From Blastococcus sp. CPCC 205250 (GTDB lineage Bacteria > Actinomycetota > Actinomycetes > Mycobacteriales > Geodermatophilaceae): a stretch of DNA of 64,000 nucleotides. Made by a program: the position numbers and the translations under genes. The DNA is taken from assembly GCF_019799925.1 (NCBI RefSeq), contig NZ_JABGCG010000013.1:80085-144084 (forward strand), written 5' to 3'. Below, piece by piece: positions 16,588-24,339 of this stretch (the first letter of the stretch is position 1; each line of letters starts with the position of its first letter). The notes under the pieces were generated by a model. The model saw only the letters and a program-made list of their open reading frames with translations, searched no databases and had not been told where the DNA came from.

Positions 16588-17448
16588 GTGTCCCGCTTCG
16601 GTCCCGTGCTCACCGCGATCGTCACCCCCTTCGACGACGACGGACGTGTCGACGAGGAGGCGTTCGTCGCCCTCCACCGCCACGTCGTCGCGAACGGCTC
16701 GGACGGCATCGTGGCGTGCGGGAGCACCGGCGAGGCGGCGACCCTGTCGGCGGCCGAGCACCTGCGGGTGATCGAGCTCGCCGTCAGCGAGAGGCCCGCG
16801 GGGTCCCAGGTCATCGCCGGCACCGGTTCCAACGACACCCGGCACGCCTGCGAGATGACCGCGCGCGCCACGGACCTGGGCGTCGACGGGGTCCTCAGCG
16901 TGACGCCGTACTACAACAAGCCCAACCGCCGCGGCCTGCTCGCCCACTACGCCGAGGTCGCGCGCAGCACCGACAAGCCGGTGCTGCTCTACAACATCCC
17001 GTCGCGGTCGGTCATCGACGTCCCCAACGACCTGCTCGCCGAGATCGGCGCCAGCGCGGACAACATCGTCGGCGTCAAGCAGGCCAACGACGACAACCTC
17101 GCCCCGATCGACGGGCTCGACCTCTACGCGGGCAACGACGACTCGTTCGCGCGGGCGCTGGACGCCGGCGCCGTGGGCGGCATCCTCGTCGCCAGCCACC
17201 TCGTCGGGCCGCAGATGCGCCGCATGGTCACCGAGCCGGAGCGGCGGGCGGAGATCGACGCGTCGCTGCGGGACGTCTACGCGGCGCTGGGCGTGACCAC
17301 CAACCCGATCGGCATCAAGAAGGCACTGGCCCTGATGGGCGCCTGCTCGCCCCGGCTGCGCCTGCCCCTCGTCGAGGCCGACGAGGCCGAGACCGCCGTC
17401 ATCCGCGCGATGCTCGAGCGCCACGGGCTCGTCCAGCCGGCCGCCTGA
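16588..17448 (+). CDS. dapA: 4-hydroxy-tetrahydrodipicolinate synthase family (DapA-like aldolase)
   Basis: 286 residues. A TIM-barrel class I aldolase with GSTGEAATL (substrate carboxylate loop, about 43-51), TPYYNKPNRRGL, YNIPSRSV with the catalytic Tyr (about 134), and VGVKQAND carrying the Schiff-base Lys (about 163). It should condense pyruvate with aspartate semialdehyde in lysine/DAP synthesis. The family also contains N-acetylneuraminate lyases and related aldolases, so the exact substrate rests on overall similarity. TAGCCT ends 7 nt before the GTG (leaderless). No other lysine genes are adjacent. Confidence 0.85.
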   Translation: MSRFGPVLTAIVTPFDDDGRVDEEAFVALHRHVVANGSDGIVACGSTGEAATLSAAEHLRVIELAVSERPAGSQVIAGTGSNDTRHACEMTARATDLGVDGVLSVTPYYNKPNRRGLLAHYAEVARSTDKPVLLYNIPSRSVIDVPNDLLAEIGASADNIVGVKQANDDNLAPIDGLDLYAGNDDSFARALDAGAVGGILVASHLVGPQMRRMVTEPERRAEIDASLRDVYAALGVTTNPIGIKKALALMGACSPRLRLPLVEADEAETAVIRAMLERHGLVQPAA

Positions 17449-17472
17449 CGCCCCCGACCGGTCAGGGGCCGG

Positions 17473-18795
17473 TCAGGCGGTGAAGCCGGGCAGCCACTGC
17501 TCGAGCACCGCGCGGAAGTCCCCGGCGGCGTCGAGCTGGCAGAGCACGCCGATCGAGCCGATCGTCACCCGGTGGATGAGCAGGTACGCCGGGGGGAGGT
17601 TGAGCTGGCGGCCCAGCCGGCTGGCCTCGTTGCGCGGATCGGCCACCCGGGCGGCCTGCTCCTGCATCCAGGCGCGGGTGAAGTGGAAGTGGCCGTGTTC
17701 GATGGGCGCCAGCAGCGGCCGCAGGTAGTCGAGGACCCCCTCGGGGTCCACCTCGATGCCGGCCCGGATGAAGCCCTCCGCGCGCAGGTCGACGAGCACG
17801 TCCTCCGCCCGGCCCGCCAGCGCCCAGCGCAGCAGCCGGCCGATCGGCTCGGGGTGCCCGTCGGGCAGCCGGGCCGTCGCACCGAAGTCGATGACCCCCA
17901 GCCGCCCGTCGCGGGTGAGCCGGAAGTTGCCCGGGTGGGGGTCGGCGTGCAGCAGCCCCGCCCGCTGCGGACCGGAGAAGTGCAGCTGCGCCATGAGCAG
18001 CCCGGCGCGGTCGCGCTGCTGGCGCGAGCCGTCCGCGATGATCTTCGACAGCGGGATGCCGTCGAGCCACTCGGAGACGATGACCTTCGGCGCGCTGGCC
18101 ACCACGCGCGGCACCACGATCTCCGGGTCGCCGACGTAGGCCGCGGCCATCTGCCGCTGGGAGTCGGCCTCGAGTCCGTAGTCCAGCTCCTCGATGACGC
18201 GCGCCTTGAGCTCGGCGATGAGCGGCTTGACGTCCATGCCGGGGAACAGCGCGGCGAACAGGCGGGCGAAGCGCGCGAGCTGGTTGAGGTCGGCCATGAG
18301 CGCCGTCGCCGCACCGGGGTACTGGATCTTGACCGCGACGTCGCGGCCGTCCCGCCAGGTCGCCCGGTGCACCTGGCCGATGCTCGCCGCCGCCGCGGGC
18401 TGGTCGTCGAAGTGCCGGAAGCGCTCGCGCCACCTGCCACCCAGCTGCTGGGCGAGCACCGCGTGCACGGTGCGCACCGGCATGGGCGGCGCCTCCTCCT
18501 GCAGCTTGACCAGCGCCTCGCGGTAGGGGGCGGCGACCTCCTCGGGCACCGCGGCCTCGAACACCGACAGTGTCTGGCCGAGCTTCATCGCCCCGCCCTT
18601 GAGCTGGCCCAGCACGGCGAACAGCTGCTCGGCGGTGCGCTGCTGCAACTCGGCGCTGACCGCCTCGGAGGACTGGCCGGACAGTCGCTTCCCGATGCCC
18701 AGCGTGGCGCGACCAGCAGCGCCGAGGGGGAGGGAGGCCAGGCGGGCGGTCCGTGCCACCGAGCCCTTGGGGATCGGCCGCTCGCTGTCGGGCAC
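17473..18795 (-). CDS. ABC1/AarF/UbiB-family atypical kinase
   Basis: 440 residues from a GTG with GAGGAGGG just upstream; an in-frame GTG at 18825 is less likely. The N-terminal signature LKGGAMKLGQTLSVFE (KxGQ motif, about 75-90), AAASIGQVHRA (atypical Ala-rich loop), VAVKIQYPG (lysine), LLHADPHPGN (catalytic loop, about 290) and GVIDFGATARL (DFG) match the UbiB/ABC1 family. These bind ATP and act in isoprenoid-quinone or lipid homeostasis. The position next to whiB7 matches the Rv3197 homologue, which is linked to macrolide tolerance. It lies 26 nt after the ThiF-like gene, so they may form one operon. Confidence 0.9.
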   Translation of the reverse strand: MPDSERPIPKGSVARTARLASLPLGAAGRATLGIGKRLSGQSSEAVSAELQQRTAEQLFAVLGQLKGGAMKLGQTLSVFEAAVPEEVAAPYREALVKLQEEAPPMPVRTVHAVLAQQLGGRWRERFRHFDDQPAAAASIGQVHRATWRDGRDVAVKIQYPGAATALMADLNQLARFARLFAALFPGMDVKPLIAELKARVIEELDYGLEADSQRQMAAAYVGDPEIVVPRVVASAPKVIVSEWLDGIPLSKIIADGSRQQRDRAGLLMAQLHFSGPQRAGLLHADPHPGNFRLTRDGRLGVIDFGATARLPDGHPEPIGRLLRWALAGRAEDVLVDLRAEGFIRAGIEVDPEGVLDYLRPLLAPIEHGHFHFTRAWMQEQAARVADPRNEASRLGRQLNLPPAYLLIHRVTIGSIGVLCQLDAAGDFRAVLEQWLPGFTA

Positions 18796-18821
18796 GTGCC
18801 CTCCTCGCTGGCGCTCGTGGG

Positions 18822-20009
18822 TCACGGCGGTCGGAGATCATCGGTCGGGAGGGGGCCTGGGGCGCGCCGCTCCTGTGACCATTGTCCCTGCCCGGCGTCC
18901 ACGGTGCCGAGCGCGGGTCCCAGCGGTTCGCCCGATGGGGTCCCCGCGCCCCGCCCGGACGGGTCAGGGACGTCGGGACAGCCGCAGTCCCGGTGGACGT
19001 CCCACCGCCGCAGCGCCGGCACCAGCGCGGGCGGCCGGAGTTCCACGGTGGCCCCCAGCGTCGCCGGGGCACCGCTGCCGTCGAGGTAGGCCAGGACCTG
19101 CTGGACGGCGGTCAGGGCGGTCAGCAGGCAGGTGACGGTCGCGCCGCTCGCCGGGGCCTCCCCGGCGGTGAGCTGGGCGGCCAGCGACGGCCACGAGGGG
19201 TCGGCGTCGCGGCGGTGCAGCTCGGCGCAGCGCAGGCAGCTGGTCCTCCCGGGCACGACCAGAGGACCGACGACGCCGGTCTCGCCGCGGACGGTGGCGA
19301 CCAGGTGGGCGGTGCCGGCCCGCTGCCACCCGGCCACCAGCGGATCGGCCGCCGCCCAGGGGTGCGCGAGCACCACCAGGTCCGGCGTCGTCCCCTCCGG
19401 CAGCGGCCGGACGTCGGCCAGCGGGCTGGCCCGCCGCACCGCGTCGGCGGCGGCGAGGGCCCGGGGCCGGCCCTCGTCCCCGGCATCGAGCCCGCCGACC
19501 ACGGCGTCCGCGGCCGAGGCGACGCCCCGGTCGCGCACGCTCACCCGGCCGACGCCGCTGGCGGCCAGCACCGCGGCCAGGGGCACGCCGACCCGCGTCG
19601 CCCCCTCGACGACCACGGTGGCCCGGCGTCGCGCCGCCCACCGCGCGGTCCCGCCGGCCACTCCGCGGACGGCGGGCAGTTCCGCCGCGGTCCGTGCCGC
19701 GGCCGCCGGGCCGGCGTCGGCCGCGAGGAGGTCCGCGGGGTCGAGGTCGACGAGCTGGCCGGTCGTGCGCAGTCCGTCGAGCAGGCCGCTGACGGCCGCC
19801 GGGTCGAAGCCGCACGCGGCCGCGTCGGCGAGCACGGCCCGCTGCGGCCGCCGGCCGTCCAGCCCCCGCAGCAGCGCGGTCAGCTCCGCCGCCCCGGGGT
19901 GCACGACGAGCCCGTCCCCGCTGTCCACCCCGCCCACCTGGACGGCGTCGGCGGTCCGGTGCAGCAGCGGGGTGGCCGGGGGCAGCAGCGGGTGGGCGGA
20001 GTCGGACAC
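18822..20009 (-). CDS. ThiF/E1-like protein related to TOMM cyclodehydratase leader-binding proteins
   Basis: 395 residues. The C-terminal half resembles the ThiF/YcaO-partner (TOMM leader-binding/E1-like) fold: ATVVVEGATRVGVPLAAVLA (Rossmann-like, about 170-190), PDLVVLAHPWAAADPLV, and a zinc site made of TSCLRCAELHRRD (about 285) plus the late DCGCPD. The N-terminal ~150 residues resemble a winged-helix leader-binding domain. No YcaO cyclodehydratase or precursor peptide gene is near, so it is not a recognisable TOMM cluster. The nucleotide loop is degenerate (GATRVG). The homologue at the same position in mycobacteria is uncharacterised. The GTG start is inferred. Confidence 0.7.
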   Translation of the reverse strand: MSDSAHPLLPPATPLLHRTADAVQVGGVDSGDGLVVHPGAAELTALLRGLDGRRPQRAVLADAAACGFDPAAVSGLLDGLRTTGQLVDLDPADLLAADAGPAAAARTAAELPAVRGVAGGTARWAARRRATVVVEGATRVGVPLAAVLAASGVGRVSVRDRGVASAADAVVGGLDAGDEGRPRALAAADAVRRASPLADVRPLPEGTTPDLVVLAHPWAAADPLVAGWQRAGTAHLVATVRGETGVVGPLVVPGRTSCLRCAELHRRDADPSWPSLAAQLTAGEAPASGATVTCLLTALTAVQQVLAYLDGSGAPATLGATVELRPPALVPALRRWDVHRDCGCPDVPDPSGRGAGTPSGEPLGPALGTVDAGQGQWSQERRAPGPLPTDDLRPP

Positions 20010-20072
20010 GCGGCGGAGCCTGGCACCGCCGGCCCCGGCGCGCGGGCGTCGTCCACAGGCCCGCAGGACGCC

Positions 20073-20108
20073 GACGGCGGCGCCCCGCAGGTGCGGGGCG
20101 CCGCCGTC
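20073..20108 (-). terminator. Terminator downstream of the DUF5679 gene
   Basis: A perfect 16-bp stem: GACGGCGGCGCCCCGC (20073-20088), loop AGGT, and GCGGGGCGCCGCCGTC (20093-20108). It lies 23 nt beyond the stop of the minus-strand zinc-ribbon gene and separates it from the ThiF-like gene. Confidence 0.7.
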
Positions 20109-20131
20109 GCGACCGTGCGAGGGGTCCTCCG

Positions 20132-20284
20132 TCAGGCCTTGCCGAGGATCCGGTTCATCTTGGTGCCGCAGACGGGGCAGGTGCCCTGGGCCATCCGGCG
20201 GCCGGACTCGCTGACCTTGACCTCGCCGTCGAAGTCCCGCTTCTCCTTGCACTTCACGCAGTAGCCGTTGTAGCTCTCCGCCAC
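20132..20284 (-). CDS. DUF5679 small zinc-ribbon protein
   Basis: 50 residues from a GTG preceded by AGGAGGAGGA. Two CxxC knuckles (GYCVKCKEKRDF and GTCPVCGTKMNRI) form a compact zinc ribbon, consistent with the short actinobacterial DUF5679 family. It is probably a nucleic-acid- or ribosome-associated protein; the role is unknown. It has its own terminator and lies in the conserved block between the ThiF-like gene and the metallopeptidases. Confidence 0.8.
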   Translation of the reverse strand: MAESYNGYCVKCKEKRDFDGEVKVSESGRRMAQGTCPVCGTKMNRILGKA

Positions 20285-20683
20285 GGTGCTCCTCCTCCTG
20301 CTGGCTCGTCCGGCACCCGGTCCGGGGCGCCGCTGGCCGCGAACGCTACCCGCCGCCCGCCCTCCGCCCGGGCGGACCGCCGGTGTCTCCGGGCGCGCGG
20401 CCGCCGGTCTCCCCACAGCCTGTGGACGACGCTGTGGACCACCTGGGGAGCCCTCGGCGTGTCCCTGTGGGCGGGGGGAGGACGGCGGTCGTCCGGGAGA
20501 CCTGCCTCGGCTCCCGAGTGCGGTCCCGACCTGCGCGAACACCCGTGACGGGGGTGTGGAAGCCGCACATCACAGCACGTCCCCGGGACGGGGGCACACC
20601 GGTGTCCACCGTCCGTGCGCACCTGCACCCGAGCGGGTGTCCCGGAGCGGCGACGTCCCGGTCCGGGAACTACCGTGCACCTC
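20285..20683. other. 400-bp intergenic region between the zinc-ribbon and M48-type genes
   Basis: No convincing gene is seen. It contains three TGTGG words around 20413-20440 and a leaderless -10 (TACCGT, 20671-20676) 7 nt before the peptidase GTG. The long gap suggests a regulated promoter for the zinc-ribbon gene, but no clear -35/-10 pair was found for it. Confidence 0.4.
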
Positions 20684-21340
20684 GTGCCCGGACGCACCTC
20701 CCACTCCTCGAGCAGCCCCCGACCGGCGGACCGACCGCCGGCCGAGCGGGCGCTGTCGGCCGCGCCCCCGGCCGGGTCCGAGCTGACCGGCCGGTCCACC
20801 GGTCCGGTCGAGGTGCGCCGCAGCACCCGCCGGCGCCGCACGGTGACGGCGTACCGCGAGTCCGGACGCACCGTGGTGCTCATCCCGGCCGCCTTCACCC
20901 CGGCCGAGGAGCGCCGCTGGGTGGCGCAGATGGTGGCCAAGCTGCAGACGCGCGAGGAGCGGCGGCGCCGCTCGCTGGGCGGCGACGAGGAGCTCGTGGC
21001 CCGTGCCCTCGCGCTGTCGGCGGCGCACCTGGACGGCGTGCCCCAGCCCTCCAGCGTGCGGTGGGTGGACAACCAGCAGCGGCGCTGGGGCTCCTGCACG
21101 CCGGCCGACGCGAGCATCCGCCTGTCGAGCCGGCTGCGGGGGATGCCGGAGTACGTCGTCGACTACGTGCTGGTGCACGAGCTGGCGCACCTCATCGAGC
21201 CCAGCCACGACGAGCGGTTCTGGGCGCTGGTGGCCCGGTACCCGCGCGCCGAGCGGGCACGGGGCTTCCTCGAGGGCGTGGAGCTGGCCCGCCACGACGC
21301 CGGCGAGGCCCTCGCGGAGGACGACGACGTCGTCCTCTGA
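20684..21340 (+). CDS. M48/YgjP-type (SprT-like) zinc metallopeptidase
   Basis: 218 residues from the GTG that follows TACCGT by 7 nt. The core has QQRRWGSCTPADASIRLSSR (about 126-145), typical of the YgjP/DUF45 metallopeptidase family, followed by VLVHELAHLIEPSH, which has the HExxH zinc motif and a third His. The first ~40 residues are Ser/Pro-rich and poorly conserved. It is predicted to be a cytoplasmic zincin of unknown substrate. It converges on the DUF2342-like gene with 18 nt between stops. Confidence 0.82.
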   Translation: MPGRTSHSSSSPRPADRPPAERALSAAPPAGSELTGRSTGPVEVRRSTRRRRTVTAYRESGRTVVLIPAAFTPAEERRWVAQMVAKLQTREERRRRSLGGDEELVARALALSAAHLDGVPQPSSVRWVDNQQRRWGSCTPADASIRLSSRLRGMPEYVVDYVLVHELAHLIEPSHDERFWALVARYPRAERARGFLEGVELARHDAGEALAEDDDVVL

Positions 21341-21358
21341 GGGCCCCGCCCGGGGAGC

Positions 21359-22711
21359 TCAGGCGCCCGTCGTCTCCCCGCCGTCCTGCGGGTCGTCGGC
21401 CGGCGGCTCGTCGGTGAGGGCGCGCAGCTCGTCGTCCATCGCCTTGCCCTGACGCGCCACGAAGTCCAGCGGCTCGTCGAGGTCCTCGGAGGTCGGCAGC
21501 AGGTCCGGGTGCGACCAGAGCCGGTCGCGCTCGGCCGTCCCGTGCTGCTGGGCCATCGCGCCCCACACGGTGGCCGCGTCCCGCAGCCGGCGCGGGCGCA
21601 GCTGCAGGCCCACGAGCGTGGCGAAGGTCTGCTCGGCCGGACCGCCGGAGGCGCGGCGGCGGCGCATCGTCTCGGCCAGGGCGCCGTGTCCCGGCAGCCG
21701 CTCACCGGCGGCGGCGGCCACGACGGCGTCCACCCAGCCCTCGACGAGCGCGAGCAGGGTCTCCAGCCGGCGCAGCGCCATCTGCTGCTCCGGGGTCTCC
21801 TCCGGCTCCAGCATGGGCAGCAGCCGCTGCAGGCTCTCGGGGTCGTTGGGGTCGATGCCGCCCGAGCCCATGGCGTCGGTGATGCCGCGCTCGATGGCCT
21901 CGCGGTCGACCGTGATGCCGCGCGCGTAGGCGTGGACGGCGTCGTGCAGCTGCTGGCGCAGCCACGGCACGTGCGCGAACAGCCGCAGGGAGGCGGCCTC
22001 GCGCAGCGCGAGGAAGAGCCGCACCTCGTCGGCCGGCTGGTCCAGACCCGCCGCGAACTCGGCGACGTTCTGCGGGACCAGCACCGCGGCACCGGCCGGC
22101 GCCACCGGCAGCCCGACCTCGGTGCCGGTGAGGATCTCGCCGGCGAGCCGGCCGAAGGCCTGACCCACCTGGGCGCCGAACATCAGGCCGCCCATCTGGC
22201 CCATCATCCCGGCCAGCGGGCCGGCCATGGCCATGGCCTCCTGAGGGAGGGCGCCGGTCATGGCGGCCACGACCCGCTCCGCGAGCGGGTCGATCAGGGT
22301 GCTCCACTGCGGCAGGGTCTGCTCCACCCACTCGACCCGCGACCACGCCAGCGTGCGCTCCACGCCCGAAGGCATGTCGGTCACCTGGTCCAGCCACAGG
22401 TCGGCCAGCCGCAGCGCCTCGGCCACCGCGGTCCGCTCGCCGTCGGAGGCCGGCTGCGTGCCGGCGGCCAGTGCGCTGATCGCGCCCTGGCGGGCGAGGT
22501 CCCAGTTCACCGGGCCGCCCGACCAGTTCATGAGCTTCTGCAGCTCGGCGAACAGCGGCATCTTCGCCAGGAACTCCTGGGGCGTCCCGGCGCCCGCCGC
22601 ACCGCCCCCGAAGAGGGCGCCGAGGCCGAAGGGGTCGTTGCCGCCCCCGGGCTGGTCGCGACGCTCCGGGTCGCGGTCGGGGAGGCCGAAGCCGAACGGC
22701 ACGTCACTCAT
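21359..22711 (-). CDS. Zinc-dependent metalloprotease family protein (DUF2342/TIGR03624-like)
   Basis: 450 residues. The N-terminus is Gly/Pro-rich (MSDVPFGFGLPDRD) and the body is helical (LAGMMGQMGGLMFGAQVGQA, then QVGQAFGRLAGEILTGTEVG), characteristic of the actinobacterial hydrolase family TIGR03624 found beside the PDZ-Lon gene. Some relatives are annotated as zincins. Here the region LREAASLRLFAHVPWLRQQL lacks an HExxH, so peptidase activity is uncertain. TACCGT lies 6 nt before the ATG on the minus strand (leaderless). The C-terminus is acidic. Confidence 0.78.
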   Translation of the reverse strand: MSDVPFGFGLPDRDPERRDQPGGGNDPFGLGALFGGGAAGAGTPQEFLAKMPLFAELQKLMNWSGGPVNWDLARQGAISALAAGTQPASDGERTAVAEALRLADLWLDQVTDMPSGVERTLAWSRVEWVEQTLPQWSTLIDPLAERVVAAMTGALPQEAMAMAGPLAGMMGQMGGLMFGAQVGQAFGRLAGEILTGTEVGLPVAPAGAAVLVPQNVAEFAAGLDQPADEVRLFLALREAASLRLFAHVPWLRQQLHDAVHAYARGITVDREAIERGITDAMGSGGIDPNDPESLQRLLPMLEPEETPEQQMALRRLETLLALVEGWVDAVVAAAAGERLPGHGALAETMRRRRASGGPAEQTFATLVGLQLRPRRLRDAATVWGAMAQQHGTAERDRLWSHPDLLPTSEDLDEPLDFVARQGKAMDDELRALTDEPPADDPQDGGETTGA

Positions 22712-22783
22712 GGCTCCACGGTAGTCGCGACGATCTCGCCGCGACCTGGGCTCGGCCGCCTTCCGCGCACAGCGGACAGGCCG

Positions 22784-23050
22784 CGGAGCAGGGGCCCGTC
22801 GCGAGACTGCGAACCACGCGGGCTCTCGGACCCGGCCTCGGAGCAGGGGCCCGTCGCGAGCCTGCGAGCCGCGCCCGGCTCTCGGACCCGGCCTCGGAGC
22901 AGGGGCCCGTCGCGAGCGTGCGAGTGGCGGGGGGCTCGCGGACCCGGCCTCGGAGCAGGGGCCCGTCGCGAGCCTGCGAGCCACGCGGGCTCTCGGACCC
23001 GGCCTCGGAGCAGGGGCCCGTCGCGAGCGTGCGAGTGGCGGGGGGCTCCG
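22784..23050 (+). repeat. Tandem array of a ~56-bp palindromic (REP-like) element, five copies
   Basis: Five head-to-tail copies begin at 22784, 22839, 22895, 22951 and 23006 (period 55-56). Each carries the core CGGAGCAGGGGCCCGTCGCG followed by a GC-rich second half ending GGGGGGCTC. The last copy ends in GCTCCGAGGTCCT, so CTCGGAGC and GCTCCGAG form an outer inverted repeat. Related single copies lie at 41291-41341 and 48351-48401. The array fills the divergent gap between the metalloprotease and PDZ-Lon genes. Confidence 0.85.
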
Positions 23051-23076
23051 AGGTCCTTTCTATAAGCTCGCCGCTC

Positions 23077-24102
23077 GTGACCCGTCGGATCGCCGTGCTC
23101 GGAACCGGCGTGCTGCTGCTCCTGGTGCTCGGCGTCCTCGGGACGGCGGTGCCGGTGCCCTACGTCGCGCAGGTGCCGGGACCGACGCTGAACACCCTGG
23201 GCGAGGTCGACGGCGAGCCCGTCATCGCCGTCGAGGGCCGTGAGCGAAACGACGTCAGCGGCAACCTCAACCTCACGACGGTCGGCGTCAGCCGCGCCGG
23301 GCTGAGCCTGGTCGAGGCCGTCCAGGGGTGGTTCGACGACGAGGTCAGCATCGTCCCGCAGGAGTCGGTGTACCCCTCCGACCGCTCGCGGGAGGAGACC
23401 CAGCGGGCCAATCGCGAGGCCTTCCTCACCTCCGAGGAGCGGGCCGAGGCGGTGGCGCTGGACCGGCTGGGCTTCCCGGTCAAGGTCGTCGTCCGCGGGC
23501 TGTCCGGCGAGGAGTCGCCGTCGGAGGGCCTGCTGGAGGAGAACGACGCGATCGAGTCGGTGGACGGCCGGCCGACGCCCGACACCACGGCCCTCGACGA
23601 GGTCCTGGACGACGTCGAGCCCGGCGCGACGGTCACCGTCGCCTACACCCGGCTCGGCGAGCCCGGCACCGCGGAGGTCACCACGGGGCAGGCAGAGGAC
23701 GCCGACCGGGCCCTGCTCGGGGTCCTGGTGGCCGACCGGCCCTCGGCGCCGTTCGACGTCGACATCCAGGTCGCCGACGTGGGCGGCCCCTCGGCCGGGC
23801 TGATGCTGACCCTCGGCATCCTCGACCTCGTCGGTGACACCGACCTGACCGAGGGCGCGGTCGTCGCCGGCACCGGCACCATCGACGGGGCCGGTGCGGT
23901 GGGCCCGATCGGCGGCATCCAGCTGAAGATGGTCTCCGCCCGCGAGATCGGCGCCGAGCTGTTCCTGGTCCCCGCCGACAACTGCGAGGAGGCCCTCGAG
24001 GCCCCGCAGCCGGGACTGGTCCTGGCCCGCGTCGCCGACCTCGACGACGCCCTGGACGCCCTGGCCGACCACCGCGCCGGCCGCACCCCCGAGGGCTGCT
24101 GA
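23077..24102 (+). CDS. PDZ-domain Lon-like (S16) membrane serine protease
   Basis: 341 residues from a GTG 11 nt after TATAAG. One N-terminal membrane helix (about 5-25, VLGTGVLLLLVLGVLG) anchors an extracytoplasmic protein. A PDZ domain (about 125-205; FPVKVVVRGLSGEESPSEGL, then NDAIESVDGRPTP) precedes a Lon-type proteolytic domain. Ser is in GGPSAGLM (about 238) and Lys in GGIQLKMVSARE (about 283), the S16 catalytic dyad. There is no AAA domain. It probably degrades envelope or secreted proteins. It matches the Rv3194c position and precedes UPF0182. Confidence 0.92.
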   Translation: MTRRIAVLGTGVLLLLVLGVLGTAVPVPYVAQVPGPTLNTLGEVDGEPVIAVEGRERNDVSGNLNLTTVGVSRAGLSLVEAVQGWFDDEVSIVPQESVYPSDRSREETQRANREAFLTSEERAEAVALDRLGFPVKVVVRGLSGEESPSEGLLEENDAIESVDGRPTPDTTALDEVLDDVEPGATVTVAYTRLGEPGTAEVTTGQAEDADRALLGVLVADRPSAPFDVDIQVADVGGPSAGLMLTLGILDLVGDTDLTEGAVVAGTGTIDGAGAVGPIGGIQLKMVSAREIGAELFLVPADNCEEALEAPQPGLVLARVADLDDALDALADHRAGRTPEGC

Positions 24103-24164
24103 CGGTGCCTCCCGCCGGTGCCGCCCCCCTGCGGTCTCCCGTGGGGGAAGCTGGGGCGCGGCTG

Positions 24165-24189
24165 GGAACCCGGGGCGTGCCCGTGCGTT
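24165..24189 (+). promoter_or_regulatory. Possible ECF-sigma promoter upstream of the UPF0182 gene
   Basis: GGAAC (24165-24169) and GTT (24187-24189) are separated by 17 nt, near the GGAA-N16-19-GTT pattern of stress ECF sigma factors. It lies 150 nt before the UPF0182 GTG. In a GC-rich genome such matches arise by chance, so this is weak. Confidence 0.3.
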
Positions 24190-24339
24190 GTCCTGGGTTG
24201 ACCGGGCCGGCGCCGGGTCGCTCGACCGGGTCCCGACGCCGCTCCGGCCGCCCGCGGTCGAACGCCTGACTCTGCGGGACGTCCGGTGGCCCCTGCCACC
24301 GGAGGTCCCGCGCACCACCGCAACTGAAGGAGACCGCTC

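Noticed and set aside
16588..17448. N-acetylneuraminate lyase instead of DapA
   Set aside because: The GSTGEAATL, YNIPSR and VGVKQAND motifs and the length fit dihydrodipicolinate synthases better, and there is no sialic acid gene nearby.
20405..20445. DnaA-box-like TGTGGAC words suggesting an origin
   Set aside because: There are too few words, no AT-rich unwinding region and no dnaA/dnaN/gyrase genes.
22784..23050. CRISPR array or repeat protein
   Set aside because: The intervening sequence is itself repeated (palindromic element in tandem), the period is 55-56, and there is no spacer diversity or cas gene. The repeats read through on the plus strand, but the PDZ-Lon gene starts at 23077 after them.
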